Below, one piece after another: positions 1 to 11,465 of a DNA stretch of 58,235 nucleotides; position 1 is the first letter of the stretch; each line of letters begins with the position of its first letter. The position numbers were made by a program, and so were the translations under genes. The DNA is from an uncultured Clostridia bacterium (GTDB lineage Bacteria; Bacillota; Clostridia; Lachnospirales; Lachnospiraceae): contig CAMVIN010000002.1 of assembly GCA_947167565.1 (NCBI GenBank), forward strand, positions 1-58,235, given 5' to 3'. The notes beneath the pieces were generated by a model. It was not told the DNA's origin. It saw nothing but the letters and a program-made list of their open reading frames with translations, and ran no database searches.

Positions 1-338
1 GTATTGTAGCCGTTGTAGAAGAGAGCATGATTGATACCGTTATTGGCGTCAGTGGAAGTTCACCCGCCTATGTATTTATGTTTATCGAGGCGATGGCAGA
101 TGCGGCAGTCGCAGATGGCATGCCGAGAGCACAGGCATATGAACTGGCGGCTCAGTCCGTTATGGGAAGTGCCAAGATGGTGCTTGAGACCGGCAAGCAT
201 CCGGGAGAACTCAAAGACATGGTTTGTTCACCGGGCGGAACAACGATAGAAGCAGTTCGCGTTCTTGAGCAGAAAGGATTTCGGAGCGCAGTGATAGAAG
301 GGCAGATGGCCTGTGTTAAGAAAGCGAAAAAAATCTAA
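1..338 (+). CDS. proC: Pyrroline-5-carboxylate reductase, C-terminal part
   Basis: This is the last 111 residues of a gene whose start lies upstream of the window; the frame is open from base 3. ProC reduces pyrroline-5-carboxylate to proline with NAD(P)H in the cytoplasm. The visible part is the all-helical dimerisation and substrate-binding domain: the segment [15 protein letters not shown] and the hallmark [17 protein letters not shown] are both present, followed by a short basic tail. It ends 32 bases before the ATP synthase cluster and is probably unrelated to it functionally. The Rossmann NAD(P) domain cannot be seen. Confidence 0.95.
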   Translation, partial: IVAVVEESMIDTVIGVSGSSPAYVFMFIEAMADAAVADGMPRAQAYELAAQSVMGSAKMVLETGKHPGELKDMVCSPGGTTIEAVRVLEQKGFRSAVIEGQMACVKKAKKI

Positions 339-370
339 ACTCGTTTTTACAAGATTTTTGAGAGGCAATT

Positions 371-694
371 ATGCGAAAAAGAGATGACACAAAGAATCGC
401 AGAGATACCATGCACGCGCTGACAATGATATTGCAGATTGGATTGGCGGTCATGACCTGTATGGGCATGAGTCTGGCGATAGGGTATTACATTGACAAAT
501 TATTTATGACGACAATCTGGGTGCCGATTATGATGGTGATAGGTATTATGGCGGCGATTCGCAGTATGCTGGTGCTGGCCGGAAAGTTTACTCCGAAAGA
601 ATCCGGACAGGGAATTTTAGGCGGTGAAGAGCAGTCGCCGGGGCTGCGAGAGAAAGGAAAAGATGATGCAGACAGCGAAGAAAAGCCTGATTGA
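371..694 (+). CDS. atpZ: AtpZ/AtpI-family ATP synthase accessory protein
   Basis: A 107-residue protein with two hydrophobic helices (about residues 19-40 and 46-70) joined by the short turn IDKLFMTTIW, the pattern of the ATPase gene1/AtpZ family. It heads the ATP synthase operon, where AtpZ works with AtpI in c-ring assembly or cation (Mg/Ca) supply at the membrane. The ATG follows AGAGG at 361-365. The C-terminal tail is charged and its coding region overlaps the start of the next gene by 32 bases, which implies translational coupling. Family assignment rests on topology and position, not on a catalytic motif. Confidence 0.8.
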   Translation: MRKRDDTKNRRDTMHALTMILQIGLAVMTCMGMSLAIGYYIDKLFMTTIWVPIMMVIGIMAAIRSMLVLAGKFTPKESGQGILGGEEQSPGLREKGKDDADSEEKPD

Positions 695-1064
695 AGTGAT
701 TGTCGGCATCTGGGTGCTGGCGGTGATTGTCATACTGGCAGGAGTCTTTTTTGTGAGTAATCCTCTCGCTTATGCTCTGGGAGAGATTGTGGGCAGTGCT
801 ACTGCGTCACTGATGATGTTTCATCTCTATCACAATTTGGAGATTGAATTAGATCTGCCGGAGAAAAAAGCAGTGAATCATTCCCGTATTATGTCGGCGG
901 TGCGCAGTTTGATTGAACTGGGCGTGCTGGCGGGGAGTTTCTATATTTCGCACTGGGTGCTTCCGTACACAGTGCTGGCGGGGCTGTTTGGGCGCAAGCT
1001 GGCAGCACTTGCCGTTCCTTTGGTTGAGGAGTTGGCGAAGAAATTTCGCACCGGGGAGAAATAA
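663..1064 (+). CDS. atpI: ATP synthase subunit I
   Basis: A 133-residue integral membrane protein with four predicted hydrophobic segments, matching the ATP synthase I family that assists c-ring assembly. An in-frame ATG at 624 is possible, but the ATGATG at 663/666 is preceded by AGAAAGG at 651-657 and gives the usual length, so I start there. It lies between atpZ and atpB, the standard position, and overlaps atpZ. Sequence conservation in this family is low, so the call depends on topology and operon position. Confidence 0.8.
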   Translation: MMQTAKKSLIEVIVGIWVLAVIVILAGVFFVSNPLAYALGEIVGSATASLMMFHLYHNLEIELDLPEKKAVNHSRIMSAVRSLIELGVLAGSFYISHWVLPYTVLAGLFGRKLAALAVPLVEELAKKFRTGEK

Positions 1065-1091
1065 TTATTTCACAGAAAGGAGAGTGAGAGC

Positions 1092-1787
1092 ATGGATGTA
1101 GATTTTTATATACACGGCTATCGACCGATACAACTAGGTGGAACAACTGTGTATATCACGACCAGTCATGTGTGTCTGGCGATTATTATGGTAATCATCT
1201 TTGCCTTTGCCATTGTGGTGAATCGCAAGATAAAAAAGGCTGATTACACAAAAGCTTCCACCGGATTGCTGAACGTCATTGAGCTGGCAGTTGAGACTGT
1301 TGACAAACTGGTACATGACAGTATGGGTTCGACACTGGCACCAAAATTTCAGAACTACATTGGGGTGCTTTTTGTTGTTTTGCTCACGTGCAACCTTTCC
1401 GGATTGTTCGGACTCAGACCACCGACAGCTGACTTTGGCGTGACGTTACCGATTGCGCTGATTACCTTTGTGATGATTCAGTACCAGGGAATCAAATATC
1501 AAAAGTGGAACAGGTTAAAAGGAATGTTCGAGCCATTTTTCCTGTTTTTCCCTGTCAATGTAATCAGTGAATTTGCGACACCGATTTCCTTGTCGCTTCG
1601 TCTTTTTGCCAACATTATGTCCGGTACGATGATGATGGCGCTCATTTACGGATTGCTTGGCAAAGTGGCAATTATCTGGCCGGCTGCGCTGCATGCCTAT
1701 ATGGATGTGTTTGCCGGTGCGCTGCAGGCGTATGTATTTGCCATGCTGACAATGGCATTTGTCACCAGCGCGGCAGATGTTGAGTAA
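1092..1787 (+). CDS. atpB: ATP synthase Fo subunit a
   Basis: Subunit a (231 residues) forms the two ion half-channels of the membrane stator next to the c-ring. The hallmark helix SLSLRLFANIMSG carries the essential arginine at residue 170, and a polar C-terminal helix (AYVFAMLTMAF) follows. Five to six hydrophobic segments are visible. The start has a good AAAGGAGAG site 12-18 bases upstream. A 100-base gap separates it from atpE, the largest gap in the operon; I see no clear promoter there. Confidence 0.95.
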   Translation: MDVDFYIHGYRPIQLGGTTVYITTSHVCLAIIMVIIFAFAIVVNRKIKKADYTKASTGLLNVIELAVETVDKLVHDSMGSTLAPKFQNYIGVLFVVLLTCNLSGLFGLRPPTADFGVTLPIALITFVMIQYQGIKYQKWNRLKGMFEPFFLFFPVNVISEFATPISLSLRLFANIMSGTMMMALIYGLLGKVAIIWPAALHAYMDVFAGALQAYVFAMLTMAFVTSAADVE

Positions 1788-1881
1788 ACCATGCGACGAG
1801 AAAATTCGTTGCAAACGTAAAGTAAATGTTTGGCACATTTAAGTGCTGAAAAATTACAAAATAAAAAGAAAGTAGAGGTAA

Positions 1882-2136
<255 letters not shown>

Positions 2137-2180
2137 TAAAATCCCAAAAACCATTATATCTATGAAAGGAGGGATTTGGA

Positions 2181-2699
2181 GTGGATCCACGATTAATAGG
2201 ACTTGATCCCCAGACGCTGTTTGATACAGGTATCGTACTGATTGCCATGCTGGTGTTATTCATCGGGTTGTCCTATCTTCTGTTCAATCCGGCGAGAAAC
2301 CTTTTGAACAAGAGAAAAGAGTACATTGAGAACCAGTTGGCGGAGGCGGCGCAGGCGAAAGAAGACGCGCTCGGGATGAAAGAGGAATATGACTCCAAGC
2401 TGGCAAAGGTAGAGGAAGAATCTGCTGAACTCTTGGCAGAGGCCCGCAAAAAAGCGAAAAAACGCGAGAGCGAGATTGTTGCTGAGGCGGGTGAGGAAGC
2501 ACATCGTATTGTGACTCGTGCCGAGAAGGAAGTGGCTTTGGAGAAAGATAAAGTCCGCGATGAAATGAAACAGGAAATGGTTCAGGTAGCAACGCTCATG
2601 GCCGGTAAGTTCGTGTCAAAGTCATTAGATGAGAAGACACAGGCAGAACTGGTAGCTGAGACTTTGAAAGATATGGGTGATGATACATGGCAAAATTAG
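2181..2699 (+). CDS. atpF: ATP synthase Fo subunit b
   Basis: A 172-residue peripheral-stalk subunit: one N-terminal membrane helix (about residues 15-36) followed by a long, charged, Ala/Glu/Lys-rich helix that dimerises as a right-handed coiled coil. Initiation is at GTG 2181, six bases after an AAAGGAGGG site; no ATG fits. Its 3' end overlaps atpH by 13 bases, so delta is probably translated by coupling. A single b gene is present, as expected for a non-photosynthetic bacterium. Confidence 0.93.
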   Translation: MDPRLIGLDPQTLFDTGIVLIAMLVLFIGLSYLLFNPARNLLNKRKEYIENQLAEAAQAKEDALGMKEEYDSKLAKVEEESAELLAEARKKAKKRESEIVAEAGEEAHRIVTRAEKEVALEKDKVRDEMKQEMVQVATLMAGKFVSKSLDEKTQAELVAETLKDMGDDTWQN

Positions 2700-3235
2700 T
2701 GTCTAAAGTATATGGAGATGCCCTGTTCTCGATTGCCATTGAGGAAAATAAACTTGATACCATATGGGAAGAGATCCGGACGATTCGGGAGGTTGTTCAG
2801 GACAATCCGGATTTTCTGGCCGTCATCTGCCATCCGGAGATGGAGCAGGAGAAAAAACTTTCTGTGTTGGATGATATTTTCAAGGGGAAAATGTCGGATG
2901 ATACGATGGGGTTTTTAAATGTTCTCATTCGAAAGGGGCGTTTTGGAGAGATACTTTCCATTTTGGATTATTTTGATGAGCAGGCGAAAGCATACAAGAA
3001 GATTGGTGTTGTAAAAGTATCCACACCGATGGCTCTTGACGATGCACAGAGAGAGCAGGTTGAGACAAAACTTCTTGAGGTCACAGAATACGAGAGCCTT
3101 GAAGTAGAGTACGAAATTGACGAGAGTCTTCTTGGAGGTATCGTAATTCGTATTGGTGACCGGGTTCTCGACAACAGTATCCGCTCAAAGATGGAGCTTA
3201 TGTCGAGACAATTATATAAAGTAAAGCTGTCCTGA
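2687..3235 (+). CDS. atpH: ATP synthase F1 subunit delta
   Basis: Delta (182 residues) sits on top of the F1 head and clamps it to the b dimer. The N-terminal six-helix domain ([14 protein letters not shown] at residues 6-20) and the C-terminal segment [19 protein letters not shown] are the family signatures. The ATG lies inside the end of atpF. It ends 59 bases before atpA. Confidence 0.94.
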   Translation: MAKLVSKVYGDALFSIAIEENKLDTIWEEIRTIREVVQDNPDFLAVICHPEMEQEKKLSVLDDIFKGKMSDDTMGFLNVLIRKGRFGEILSILDYFDEQAKAYKKIGVVKVSTPMALDDAQREQVETKLLEVTEYESLEVEYEIDESLLGGIVIRIGDRVLDNSIRSKMELMSRQLYKVKLS

Positions 3236-3293
3236 CGGGCAGTTAAGTAAAGAATGGGTGAGTCCCGTTCTTGGAAAGAAGGTGTGCAATTAC

Positions 3294-4808
3294 ATGAACT
3301 TAAAACCTGAAGAGATCAGTTCAGTGATTAAGGAAGAAATAAAGAAATACAGTACGGAGTTCGAAGTAGCGAATGTAGGAACCGTCATTCAGGTTGCTGA
3401 TGGTATTGCCCGTATCCATGGTTTGGAAAAGGCTATGCAGGGTGAGTTGCTGGAGTTCCCGCACGAAGTATACGGCATGGTGCTGAACCTTGAGGAAGAC
3501 AATGTTGGTGCGGTACTTCTCGGCGATTCCGCAAATATTAACGAGGGAGATATTGTCAAGACAACGGGACGTGTTGCTACCGTACCGGTCGGCGATGCCA
3601 TGAGCGGCCGAGTTGTCAATGCACTGGGACAGCCGATTGACGGCAAGGGACCAATCAATACGGACAAACTTCGTCCGATTGAGCGTGTGGCATCCGGTGT
3701 TATTTCCCGTAAATCCGTAGATACTCCGTTGCAGACCGGTATTAAGGCGATTGACTCCATGGTACCGATTGGTAGAGGACAGCGTGAGTTGATTATCGGT
3801 GACCGCCAGACAGGTAAGACGGCAATTGCGATTGATACCATCATCAATCAGAAAGACCAGGATGTACTGTGTATTTATGTGGCAATTGGTCAGAAGGCTT
3901 CGACTGTTGCCAATATTGTTAAGACATTAGAAGAGAGTGGTGCGATGGACTATACGACAGTAGTAGCAGCGACAGCGAGTGAGTTGGCACCACTTCAGTA
4001 TATTGCTCCATATGCCGGCTGTGCAATCGGCGAGGAGTGGATGGAGAACGGAAAAGACGTATTGATTGTGTATGATGACTTGTCCAAACATGCGACCGCT
4101 TATCGTACCCTGTCACTGCTTCTTCGTCGTCCGCCGGGGCGTGAGGCGTATCCGGGTGATGTCTTCTATCTGCATTCCAGACTGTTGGAGCGCGCGGCAA
4201 GACTTTCGGATGCATTGGGCGGCGGTTCCCTGACAGCCCTGCCAATTATCGAGACGCAGGCAGGTGACGTATCCGCCTATATTCCGACCAACGTAATTTC
4301 CATTACAGATGGTCAGATTTACCTTGAGACAGAGATGTTCAACTCCGGTTTCCGCCCGGCGGTCAATCCGGGACTCAGCGTGTCGCGAGTAGGTGGTTCC
4401 GCTCAGATTAAAGCGATGAAGAAGATTGCCGGACCAATTCGTATTGAGCTTGCCCAGTACCGCGAGCTGGCTGCGTTCTCGCAGTTTGGTTCTGACTTGG
4501 ATGCCGACACCAAACGTCAGCTTGATCAGGGTGAAAGAATCCGTGAAATTCTCAAACAGGGACAGTACGCACCGTTGCCGGTATGGTATCAGGTTATCAT
4601 AATCTATGCGGCAACCAAGCAGTATCTGTTAGATATTCCGGTTGATGATATTCTCGCGTTTGAAAAGGGCTTGTTTGAATTCGTTGACACGAAATATCCG
4701 GAGGTGCCATCATCAATTCGTGAGGCAAAAGAGATTTCCGATGAAATCGAGCCGAAGCTGATTCAGGCAATCGAAGAATATAAAAATGTATTTTTGCATG
4801 AAAACTAG
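3294..4808 (+). CDS. atpA: ATP synthase F1 subunit alpha
   Basis: Alpha (504 residues) forms the non-catalytic nucleotide sites of the F1 hexamer. The P-loop GDRQTGKT is at residues 169-176 and the family signature [17 protein letters not shown] lies further on. An in-frame GTG at 3258 would add 12 atypical residues; the ATG at 3294 follows AGAAGGTG and gives the usual N terminus [12 protein letters not shown], so it is preferred. It lies 14 bases before atpG. Confidence 0.97.
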   Translation: MNLKPEEISSVIKEEIKKYSTEFEVANVGTVIQVADGIARIHGLEKAMQGELLEFPHEVYGMVLNLEEDNVGAVLLGDSANINEGDIVKTTGRVATVPVGDAMSGRVVNALGQPIDGKGPINTDKLRPIERVASGVISRKSVDTPLQTGIKAIDSMVPIGRGQRELIIGDRQTGKTAIAIDTIINQKDQDVLCIYVAIGQKASTVANIVKTLEESGAMDYTTVVAATASELAPLQYIAPYAGCAIGEEWMENGKDVLIVYDDLSKHATAYRTLSLLLRRPPGREAYPGDVFYLHSRLLERAARLSDALGGGSLTALPIIETQAGDVSAYIPTNVISITDGQIYLETEMFNSGFRPAVNPGLSVSRVGGSAQIKAMKKIAGPIRIELAQYRELAAFSQFGSDLDADTKRQLDQGERIREILKQGQYAPLPVWYQVIIIYAATKQYLLDIPVDDILAFEKGLFEFVDTKYPEVPSSIREAKEISDEIEPKLIQAIEEYKNVFLHEN

Positions 4809-4822
4809 AGAGGTGTGATGAT

Positions 4823-7193
<2,371 letters not shown>

Positions 7194-7231
7194 TCTTCTG
7201 TCAATAAGAAGAGAAAGGATGTGGTTACAAC

Positions 7232-7645
7232 ATGGCGGATCTGAAGAAATTTCAGTTGGAGGTAATTTCTCCGGAGAGAATTTTCTACACAGGAGAAGTA
7301 GAGATGGTCGAATTGACAACGACCGAGGGTGACATCGGTATTTATGCCGACCATATTCCGCTGACTACAATCGTTGCGCCGGGTGTGCTCACCATTACAG
7401 AAGAAGGCGAGCGAACCAGAGAGGCATCGTTGTTAGAGGGATTTATGGAAATCACCCAGGATAAAGTGACAATTCTTGCCCAGTCCTGCGAGTGGCCGGA
7501 TGAGATTGATATGAATCGTGCGGTAGAGGCGAGAACCCGCGCCGAGCGGCGTCTCAAAAGTACGGATACAAACGTGAATATGTCACGTGCCGAGCTGGCT
7601 CTCAGAAAATCACTGATCAGAATTGAACTGGCAGGGAGAAAATAA
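7232..7645 (+). CDS. atpC: ATP synthase F1 subunit epsilon
   Basis: Epsilon (137 residues) couples the gamma shaft to the c-ring and can inhibit ATP hydrolysis. The N-terminal beta-sandwich contains the typical GDIGIYADHIPLTT turn at residues 34-47; the C-terminal two-helix part (from about residue 90, RAVEARTRAERRL) is present, so the regulatory arm is retained. It is the last gene of the operon. Confidence 0.95.
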   Translation: MADLKKFQLEVISPERIFYTGEVEMVELTTTEGDIGIYADHIPLTTIVAPGVLTITEEGERTREASLLEGFMEITQDKVTILAQSCEWPDEIDMNRAVEARTRAERRLKSTDTNVNMSRAELALRKSLIRIELAGRK

Positions 7646-7674
7646 TTACTAAATAACAATGATTCGATGAAGAC

Positions 7675-7700
7675 GGGGATGCATAGGACTATGTGTCCCC
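7675..7700 (+). terminator. Hairpin after the ATP synthase operon
   Basis: GGGGATGCATAG and CTATGTGTCCCC form a 12-base-pair stem with two G-U pairs 30 bases after atpC. No T-run follows, so it may stabilise the 3' end or be a weak terminator rather than a classic intrinsic one. Confidence 0.5.
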
Positions 7701-7743
7701 ATCAAAACATTATGGGAGAGCCACAAAGAAAATTAGAAATCAG

Positions 7744-7772
7744 TTGAAAATTTTTATTGTGTATGTTACAAT
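7744..7772 (+). promoter_or_regulatory. Promoter of the SCIFF operon
   Basis: TTGAAA at 7744-7749 and TACAAT at 7767-7772 are separated by 17 bases, and TG precedes the -10 with one base between (extended -10). It lies 60 bases upstream of the SCIFF start codon. Confidence 0.75.
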
Positions 7773-7831
7773 ACAGACATCTATCAAAATTGCACATTTG
7801 TTTTGTGTGTGTGCAGAACGGAGGGACACTC

Positions 7832-7972
7832 ATGAAGAGAATTAAGACTTTGACAACAAAGAATCTCAAGGAGTCCATGAAGAAAGGTGGATGTGGCGAG
7901 TGCCAGACATCCTGTCAGTCTGCTTGCAAGACTTCCTGTACAGTAGGAAATCAGAGTTGTGAGAACAGATAA
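7832..7972 (+). CDS. scfA: SCIFF ranthipeptide precursor
   Basis: A 46-residue peptide with the almost invariant SCIFF pattern: leader MKRIKTLTTKNLKESMKK followed by a core with exactly six cysteines (six cysteines in forty-five). Cysteines alternate with threonines and serines in the core (GCGECQTSCQSACKTSC). It is the substrate of the radical SAM maturase encoded next, which forms thioether crosslinks from Cys to a Thr residue. The frame is open upstream, but CGGAGGG ten bases before the ATG at 7832 fixes the start. The physiological role of SCIFF peptides in Clostridia is still unsettled. Confidence 0.95.
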   Translation: MKRIKTLTTKNLKESMKKGGCGECQTSCQSACKTSCTVGNQSCENR

Positions 7973-7999
7973 TCAATGGAATGAATGAGAACAAATACG

Positions 8000-8033
8000 G
8001 AGGACTGATCGGTGGAGAGCCGGTCTAGTCCTC
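8000..8033 (+). promoter_or_regulatory. Intercistronic hairpin between scfA and scfB
   Basis: GAGGACTGATCGG at 8000-8012 pairs with CCGGTCTAGTCCTC at 8020-8033, leaving a loop of seven bases. There is no T-run. It probably protects or attenuates the message so that the small peptide is made in excess of its maturase; that is inference. Confidence 0.6.
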
Positions 8034-8062
8034 ATTGCACGTTATAAGGAAATGAGGATAAT

Positions 8063-9451
8063 ATGATACACCAGTATAAAAATAATGGATACAATATTGT
8101 GTTAGATGTGAACAGCGGTTCTATTCATGTGGTGGACGATGTTGTCTACGACACGCTGGAACTCATGGATGAAGAGGATAGCAACAGATACTCAGAGGAG
8201 AATTTTAAGAGGATTTCAGATCTGATTATTGAAAAATATAAAGCAGAAAATTTGACAGAACAGGATATGAGGGATGTGTTCTCGGATTTGCAGGAGTTAG
8301 AGGAAAATGGAACCCTTTTTGCAAAAGATGACTATAAAGATGGGGTAATTGATTTTAAGAAACGCCAGACAGTTGTAAAAGCACTTTGCCTTCACATTGC
8401 CCATGACTGTAATCTCGCCTGCCGTTACTGCTTTGCCAGTGAAGGAGAATATCATGGTGACCGTGCGCTTATGAGTTATGAGGTGGGGAAAAAAGCACTT
8501 GATTTTCTTGTTGCTAATTCCGGGCACCGACGCAATCTTGAGGTGGACTTTTTTGGCGGTGAACCGCTCATGAATTTTGAAGTGGTCAAAAAACTGGTAG
8601 CATACGGGCGGGAATTGGAAAAGGAAAAAGACAAACATTTTCGTTTTACATTGACGACCAATGGCGTTCTTATCAATGATGACGTTATTGAATTTGCCAA
8701 TAAGGAGATGGACAATGTTGTCCTGAGCATCGATGGGCGAAAGGAAGTCCATGACCATATGCGTCCATTCCGGAACGGCAAGGGAAGTTATGATTTCATT
8801 ATTGATAAATTTAAAAAGGTGGCAGAATCCAGAAAACAGACGAAATACTATGTAAGGGGAACATTTACCCACTTCAATCTTGATTTTGTCAAAGATGTGC
8901 TGAGTCTGGCTGACGAGGGATTCGAGCAGATTTCCGTGGAACCTGTTGTGGCAGGACCGGAAGAAGAATATGCCATTCGCGAGGAGGATATTCCGCAGAT
9001 TTGCGAGGGATATGATGAACTTGCCAAAGAGATGCTTCGGCGTGAAAAAGAGGGAAAGGGATTCAATTTCTTTCACTATATGATAGATTTGAGCGGAGGA
9101 CCATGTGTCTATAAGCGTCTGTCCGGCTGTGGGTCGGGAACAGAGTATCTGGCAGTGACACCTTGGGGGGATTTGTATCCGTGTCACCAGTTTGTCGGCG
9201 AGGAGCAGTTCTGTTTGGGGAATGTTGATGAGGGGATTAAAAATACTCCGGTGCGAGATGAATTCAAACTGTGCAACGTCTATGCAAAGGAAGAGTGCAG
9301 AAATTGTTTTGCCAAGTTTTACTGCAGCGGTGGATGTGCGGCAAATGCCTATCATACACACGGTGATATTAATAAGCCGTATGAGATTGGGTGTGCGCTT
9401 CAGAGGAAAAGAGTAGAATGTGCGATTATGCTCCAGGCAGCGAGAAGCTGA
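8063..9451 (+). CDS. scfB: SCIFF radical SAM maturase
   Basis: A 462-residue radical SAM/SPASM enzyme that installs thioether crosslinks on the SCIFF peptide. The N-terminal 100 residues are a peptide-recognition region (RRE-like). The cluster motif is C116-NLA-C120-RY-C123. The C-terminal SPASM part holds many cysteines (GCGSGTEYL, YPCHQF, ECRNCFAKFYCSGGC) for two auxiliary iron-sulfur clusters. It is 90 bases downstream of scfA and preceded by AAATGAGG. Length and neighbour match the family exactly. Cytoplasmic. Confidence 0.96.
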   Translation: MIHQYKNNGYNIVLDVNSGSIHVVDDVVYDTLELMDEEDSNRYSEENFKRISDLIIEKYKAENLTEQDMRDVFSDLQELEENGTLFAKDDYKDGVIDFKKRQTVVKALCLHIAHDCNLACRYCFASEGEYHGDRALMSYEVGKKALDFLVANSGHRRNLEVDFFGGEPLMNFEVVKKLVAYGRELEKEKDKHFRFTLTTNGVLINDDVIEFANKEMDNVVLSIDGRKEVHDHMRPFRNGKGSYDFIIDKFKKVAESRKQTKYYVRGTFTHFNLDFVKDVLSLADEGFEQISVEPVVAGPEEEYAIREEDIPQICEGYDELAKEMLRREKEGKGFNFFHYMIDLSGGPCVYKRLSGCGSGTEYLAVTPWGDLYPCHQFVGEEQFCLGNVDEGIKNTPVRDEFKLCNVYAKEECRNCFAKFYCSGGCAANAYHTHGDINKPYEIGCALQRKRVECAIMLQAARS

Positions 9452-9522
9452 GGTTCTATACAAGTTGCATAAAGAAAGCAAAATATTTTAGAAGAATTTT
9501 ACATTAAAAAATAAAAAAGGAG

Positions 9523-9550
9523 TTGAATTATTCTTAAATGGGTTTATAAT
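9523..9550 (+). promoter_or_regulatory. Promoter of mbl and the rod genes
   Basis: TTGAAT at 9523-9528 and a perfect TATAAT at 9545-9550 with a 16-base spacer, 60 bases upstream of the GTG start of the actin homologue. Confidence 0.75.
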
Positions 9551-9609
9551 AGATTATGTATAAGAATATTTGGGAATAATGTACAGGAGATAGTGAAAGG
9601 AGAATTGTC

Positions 9610-10602
9610 GTGGCATTTGATATAGGGATAGACTTAGGGACAGCCAGTATTTTGGTATATGTAAAGGGAAAAGGCGTTGTATTAAAAGAGCCAAGCGTGG
9701 TTGCGTTTGACCGCGATACGAATAGAATTAAGGCAATTGGGGAAGAAGCTCGTCTTATGCTGGGACGTACGCCGGGCAATATTGTGGCAGTTCGTCCGCT
9801 TCGTCAGGGCGTTATTTCGGATTATACTGTGACAGAGAAGATGTTAAAGTATTTCATTCAGAAGGCAGTTGGCAAGCAGAGACTCCGCAAGCCGCTGATC
9901 AGCATCTGTGTGCCAAGTCAGGTCACAGAGGTAGAGAGAAAAGCAGTAGAAGATGCGGCTTTTCAGGCGGGGGCACGCGATGTCAAGATTATTGAGGAGC
10001 CGATTGCAGCAGCGATTGGTGCAGGTATTGACATTTCTCGTCCTTGTGGAAATATGATTGTAGATATCGGCGGTGGTACGTCAGATATCGCAGTTATCTC
10101 TCTTGGCGGCACAGTTGTGAGTGCGTCCATTAAGATTGCGGGAGATGATTTTGATGAGGCAATCGTCCGATATATGAGAAAGAAGCACAATTTGCTGATT
10201 GGTGAGAGAACGGCAGAGGACATCAAGATTCGTGTGGGTTCTGCCTTCCCGCGGCCGGAGACAGTATCAATTGATGTTCGCGGAAGAAATCTGGTCAGTG
10301 GTCTCCCGAAGACAGTCACTGTTACGTCGGAGGAGACAGAAGAGGCGTTGAAGGATACGACAGCGCAGATTGTCGAGGCGGTTCACAGCGTATTAGAGAA
10401 GACCCCGCCGGAACTGGCAGCGGATATTGCAGATCGCGGTATTGTTCTTACCGGTGGCGGAAGTTTATTATATGGTTTGGAAGAATTGATTGAGTCCAAG
10501 ACGGACATTACGACAATGACGGCAGAAGAGCCGATGACAGCGGTTGCGATTGGAACAGGTAAGTATGTTGAGTTCCTTGGTGGCAATGGCAGTGACGACT
10601 AA
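9610..10602 (+). CDS. mbl: Rod-shape determining actin homologue, Mbl type
   Basis: A 330-residue bacterial actin. Phosphate-binding loops are GIDLGTASILVY near the N terminus and VDIGGGTSDIAV in the middle; the adenosine motif LTGGGSLLYGL is near the C terminus. MreB/Mbl filaments guide lateral peptidoglycan synthesis at the inner membrane. It starts at GTG 9610 after AAAGGAG. The two rod genes downstream reproduce the mbl-flhO-flhP order of Bacillus subtilis, which favours Mbl over MreB or MreBH; sequence alone cannot separate the paralogues by eye. Confidence 0.93.
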   Translation: MAFDIGIDLGTASILVYVKGKGVVLKEPSVVAFDRDTNRIKAIGEEARLMLGRTPGNIVAVRPLRQGVISDYTVTEKMLKYFIQKAVGKQRLRKPLISICVPSQVTEVERKAVEDAAFQAGARDVKIIEEPIAAAIGAGIDISRPCGNMIVDIGGGTSDIAVISLGGTVVSASIKIAGDDFDEAIVRYMRKKHNLLIGERTAEDIKIRVGSAFPRPETVSIDVRGRNLVSGLPKTVTVTSEETEEALKDTTAQIVEAVHSVLEKTPPELAADIADRGIVLTGGGSLLYGLEELIESKTDITTMTAEEPMTAVAIGTGKYVEFLGGNGSDD

Positions 10603-10660
10603 GGGGTAGCATGGCGCGAAGTCATGAGTGGTATTTTTATTTGATGTAAGGGGGTTTTCT

Positions 10661-11437
10661 ATGTTTCGAGGTCTTTATACCGGATGGACGGGCATGGTGA
10701 ATGAGCAGAAGCGTTTGGATGTTATTTCCAACAATATGGCGAATGCAGACTCCGTTGGTTACAAGGATGCGAGAGTCAGTTCACAGGCGTTTGACAGAGT
10801 GCTTGCGATTAAGATTCGTGACGGCTCCGAGGCATATCACAATGAGGCGATTGGAAATATGAGCCTTGGTGTGAAGGTGGGGGAGACTTATACGGATTAT
10901 TCACAGGGTTCTCTGCGCGGGACAGGTGGTACATATGATGTGGCGTTGAGCGGCAGTGGTTTTTTTACGGTTAATGTGACGAACAGTGCCGGGGAGACGC
11001 ACACACGTTATACAAGGAATGGACAGTTTCATCTCACGAAGGATGGGCTTTTGGTAGATGCTGATGGCAATCCGGTCCAGGGAGAGGGCGGAGATATTCA
11101 TATCAGTACAGATGCCAAGACAGTAACAATTTCACCACAGGGTGTGATTACGGCAGATGGGACGATGATTGATACCTTGAAGGTGGTAGATTTTTCAGAT
11201 TATGATTATCTCAAGAAATATGGCAACACAATGTATGAGCCGGTAGATGGTGCTACGACGATTGATGCCGATGCGCAGTTGATTCAGGGATATACTGAGC
11301 AGTCAAACGTTAATGTTATTAAAGAAATGGTCGATATGATTACTATAACGAGAGCTTACGAGGCCAACCAGAAAGTGATTCGCTCCTATGATTCTATGCT
11401 CGACAGTGCGGTGAATCAGGTTGGCAGATTAGGCTAA
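10661..11437 (+). CDS. flhO: Flagellar basal-body rod protein FlgF/FlhO
   Basis: A 258-residue rod/hook family protein. The N terminus (MFRGLYTGWTGMVNEQKRLD then VISNNMANADSVGYKD) and the C terminus (VIKEMVDMITITRAYEANQKV) are the conserved coiled-coil ends that pack into the axial structure outside the membrane; they are exported by the flagellar type III system. The frame opens at 10628, but AAGGGGG before the ATG at 10661 and the family N terminus fix the start. Confidence 0.93.
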   Translation: MFRGLYTGWTGMVNEQKRLDVISNNMANADSVGYKDARVSSQAFDRVLAIKIRDGSEAYHNEAIGNMSLGVKVGETYTDYSQGSLRGTGGTYDVALSGSGFFTVNVTNSAGETHTRYTRNGQFHLTKDGLLVDADGNPVQGEGGDIHISTDAKTVTISPQGVITADGTMIDTLKVVDFSDYDYLKKYGNTMYEPVDGATTIDADAQLIQGYTEQSNVNVIKEMVDMITITRAYEANQKVIRSYDSMLDSAVNQVGRLG

Positions 11438-11465
11438 ACGGCTGATTATTAGGAGGTGGCGCTAT

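Noticed and set aside
8297-9481. Minus-strand frame of 394 codons opposite scfB
   Set aside because: scfB is an unmistakable radical SAM gene in the other strand; the antisense translation has no domain.
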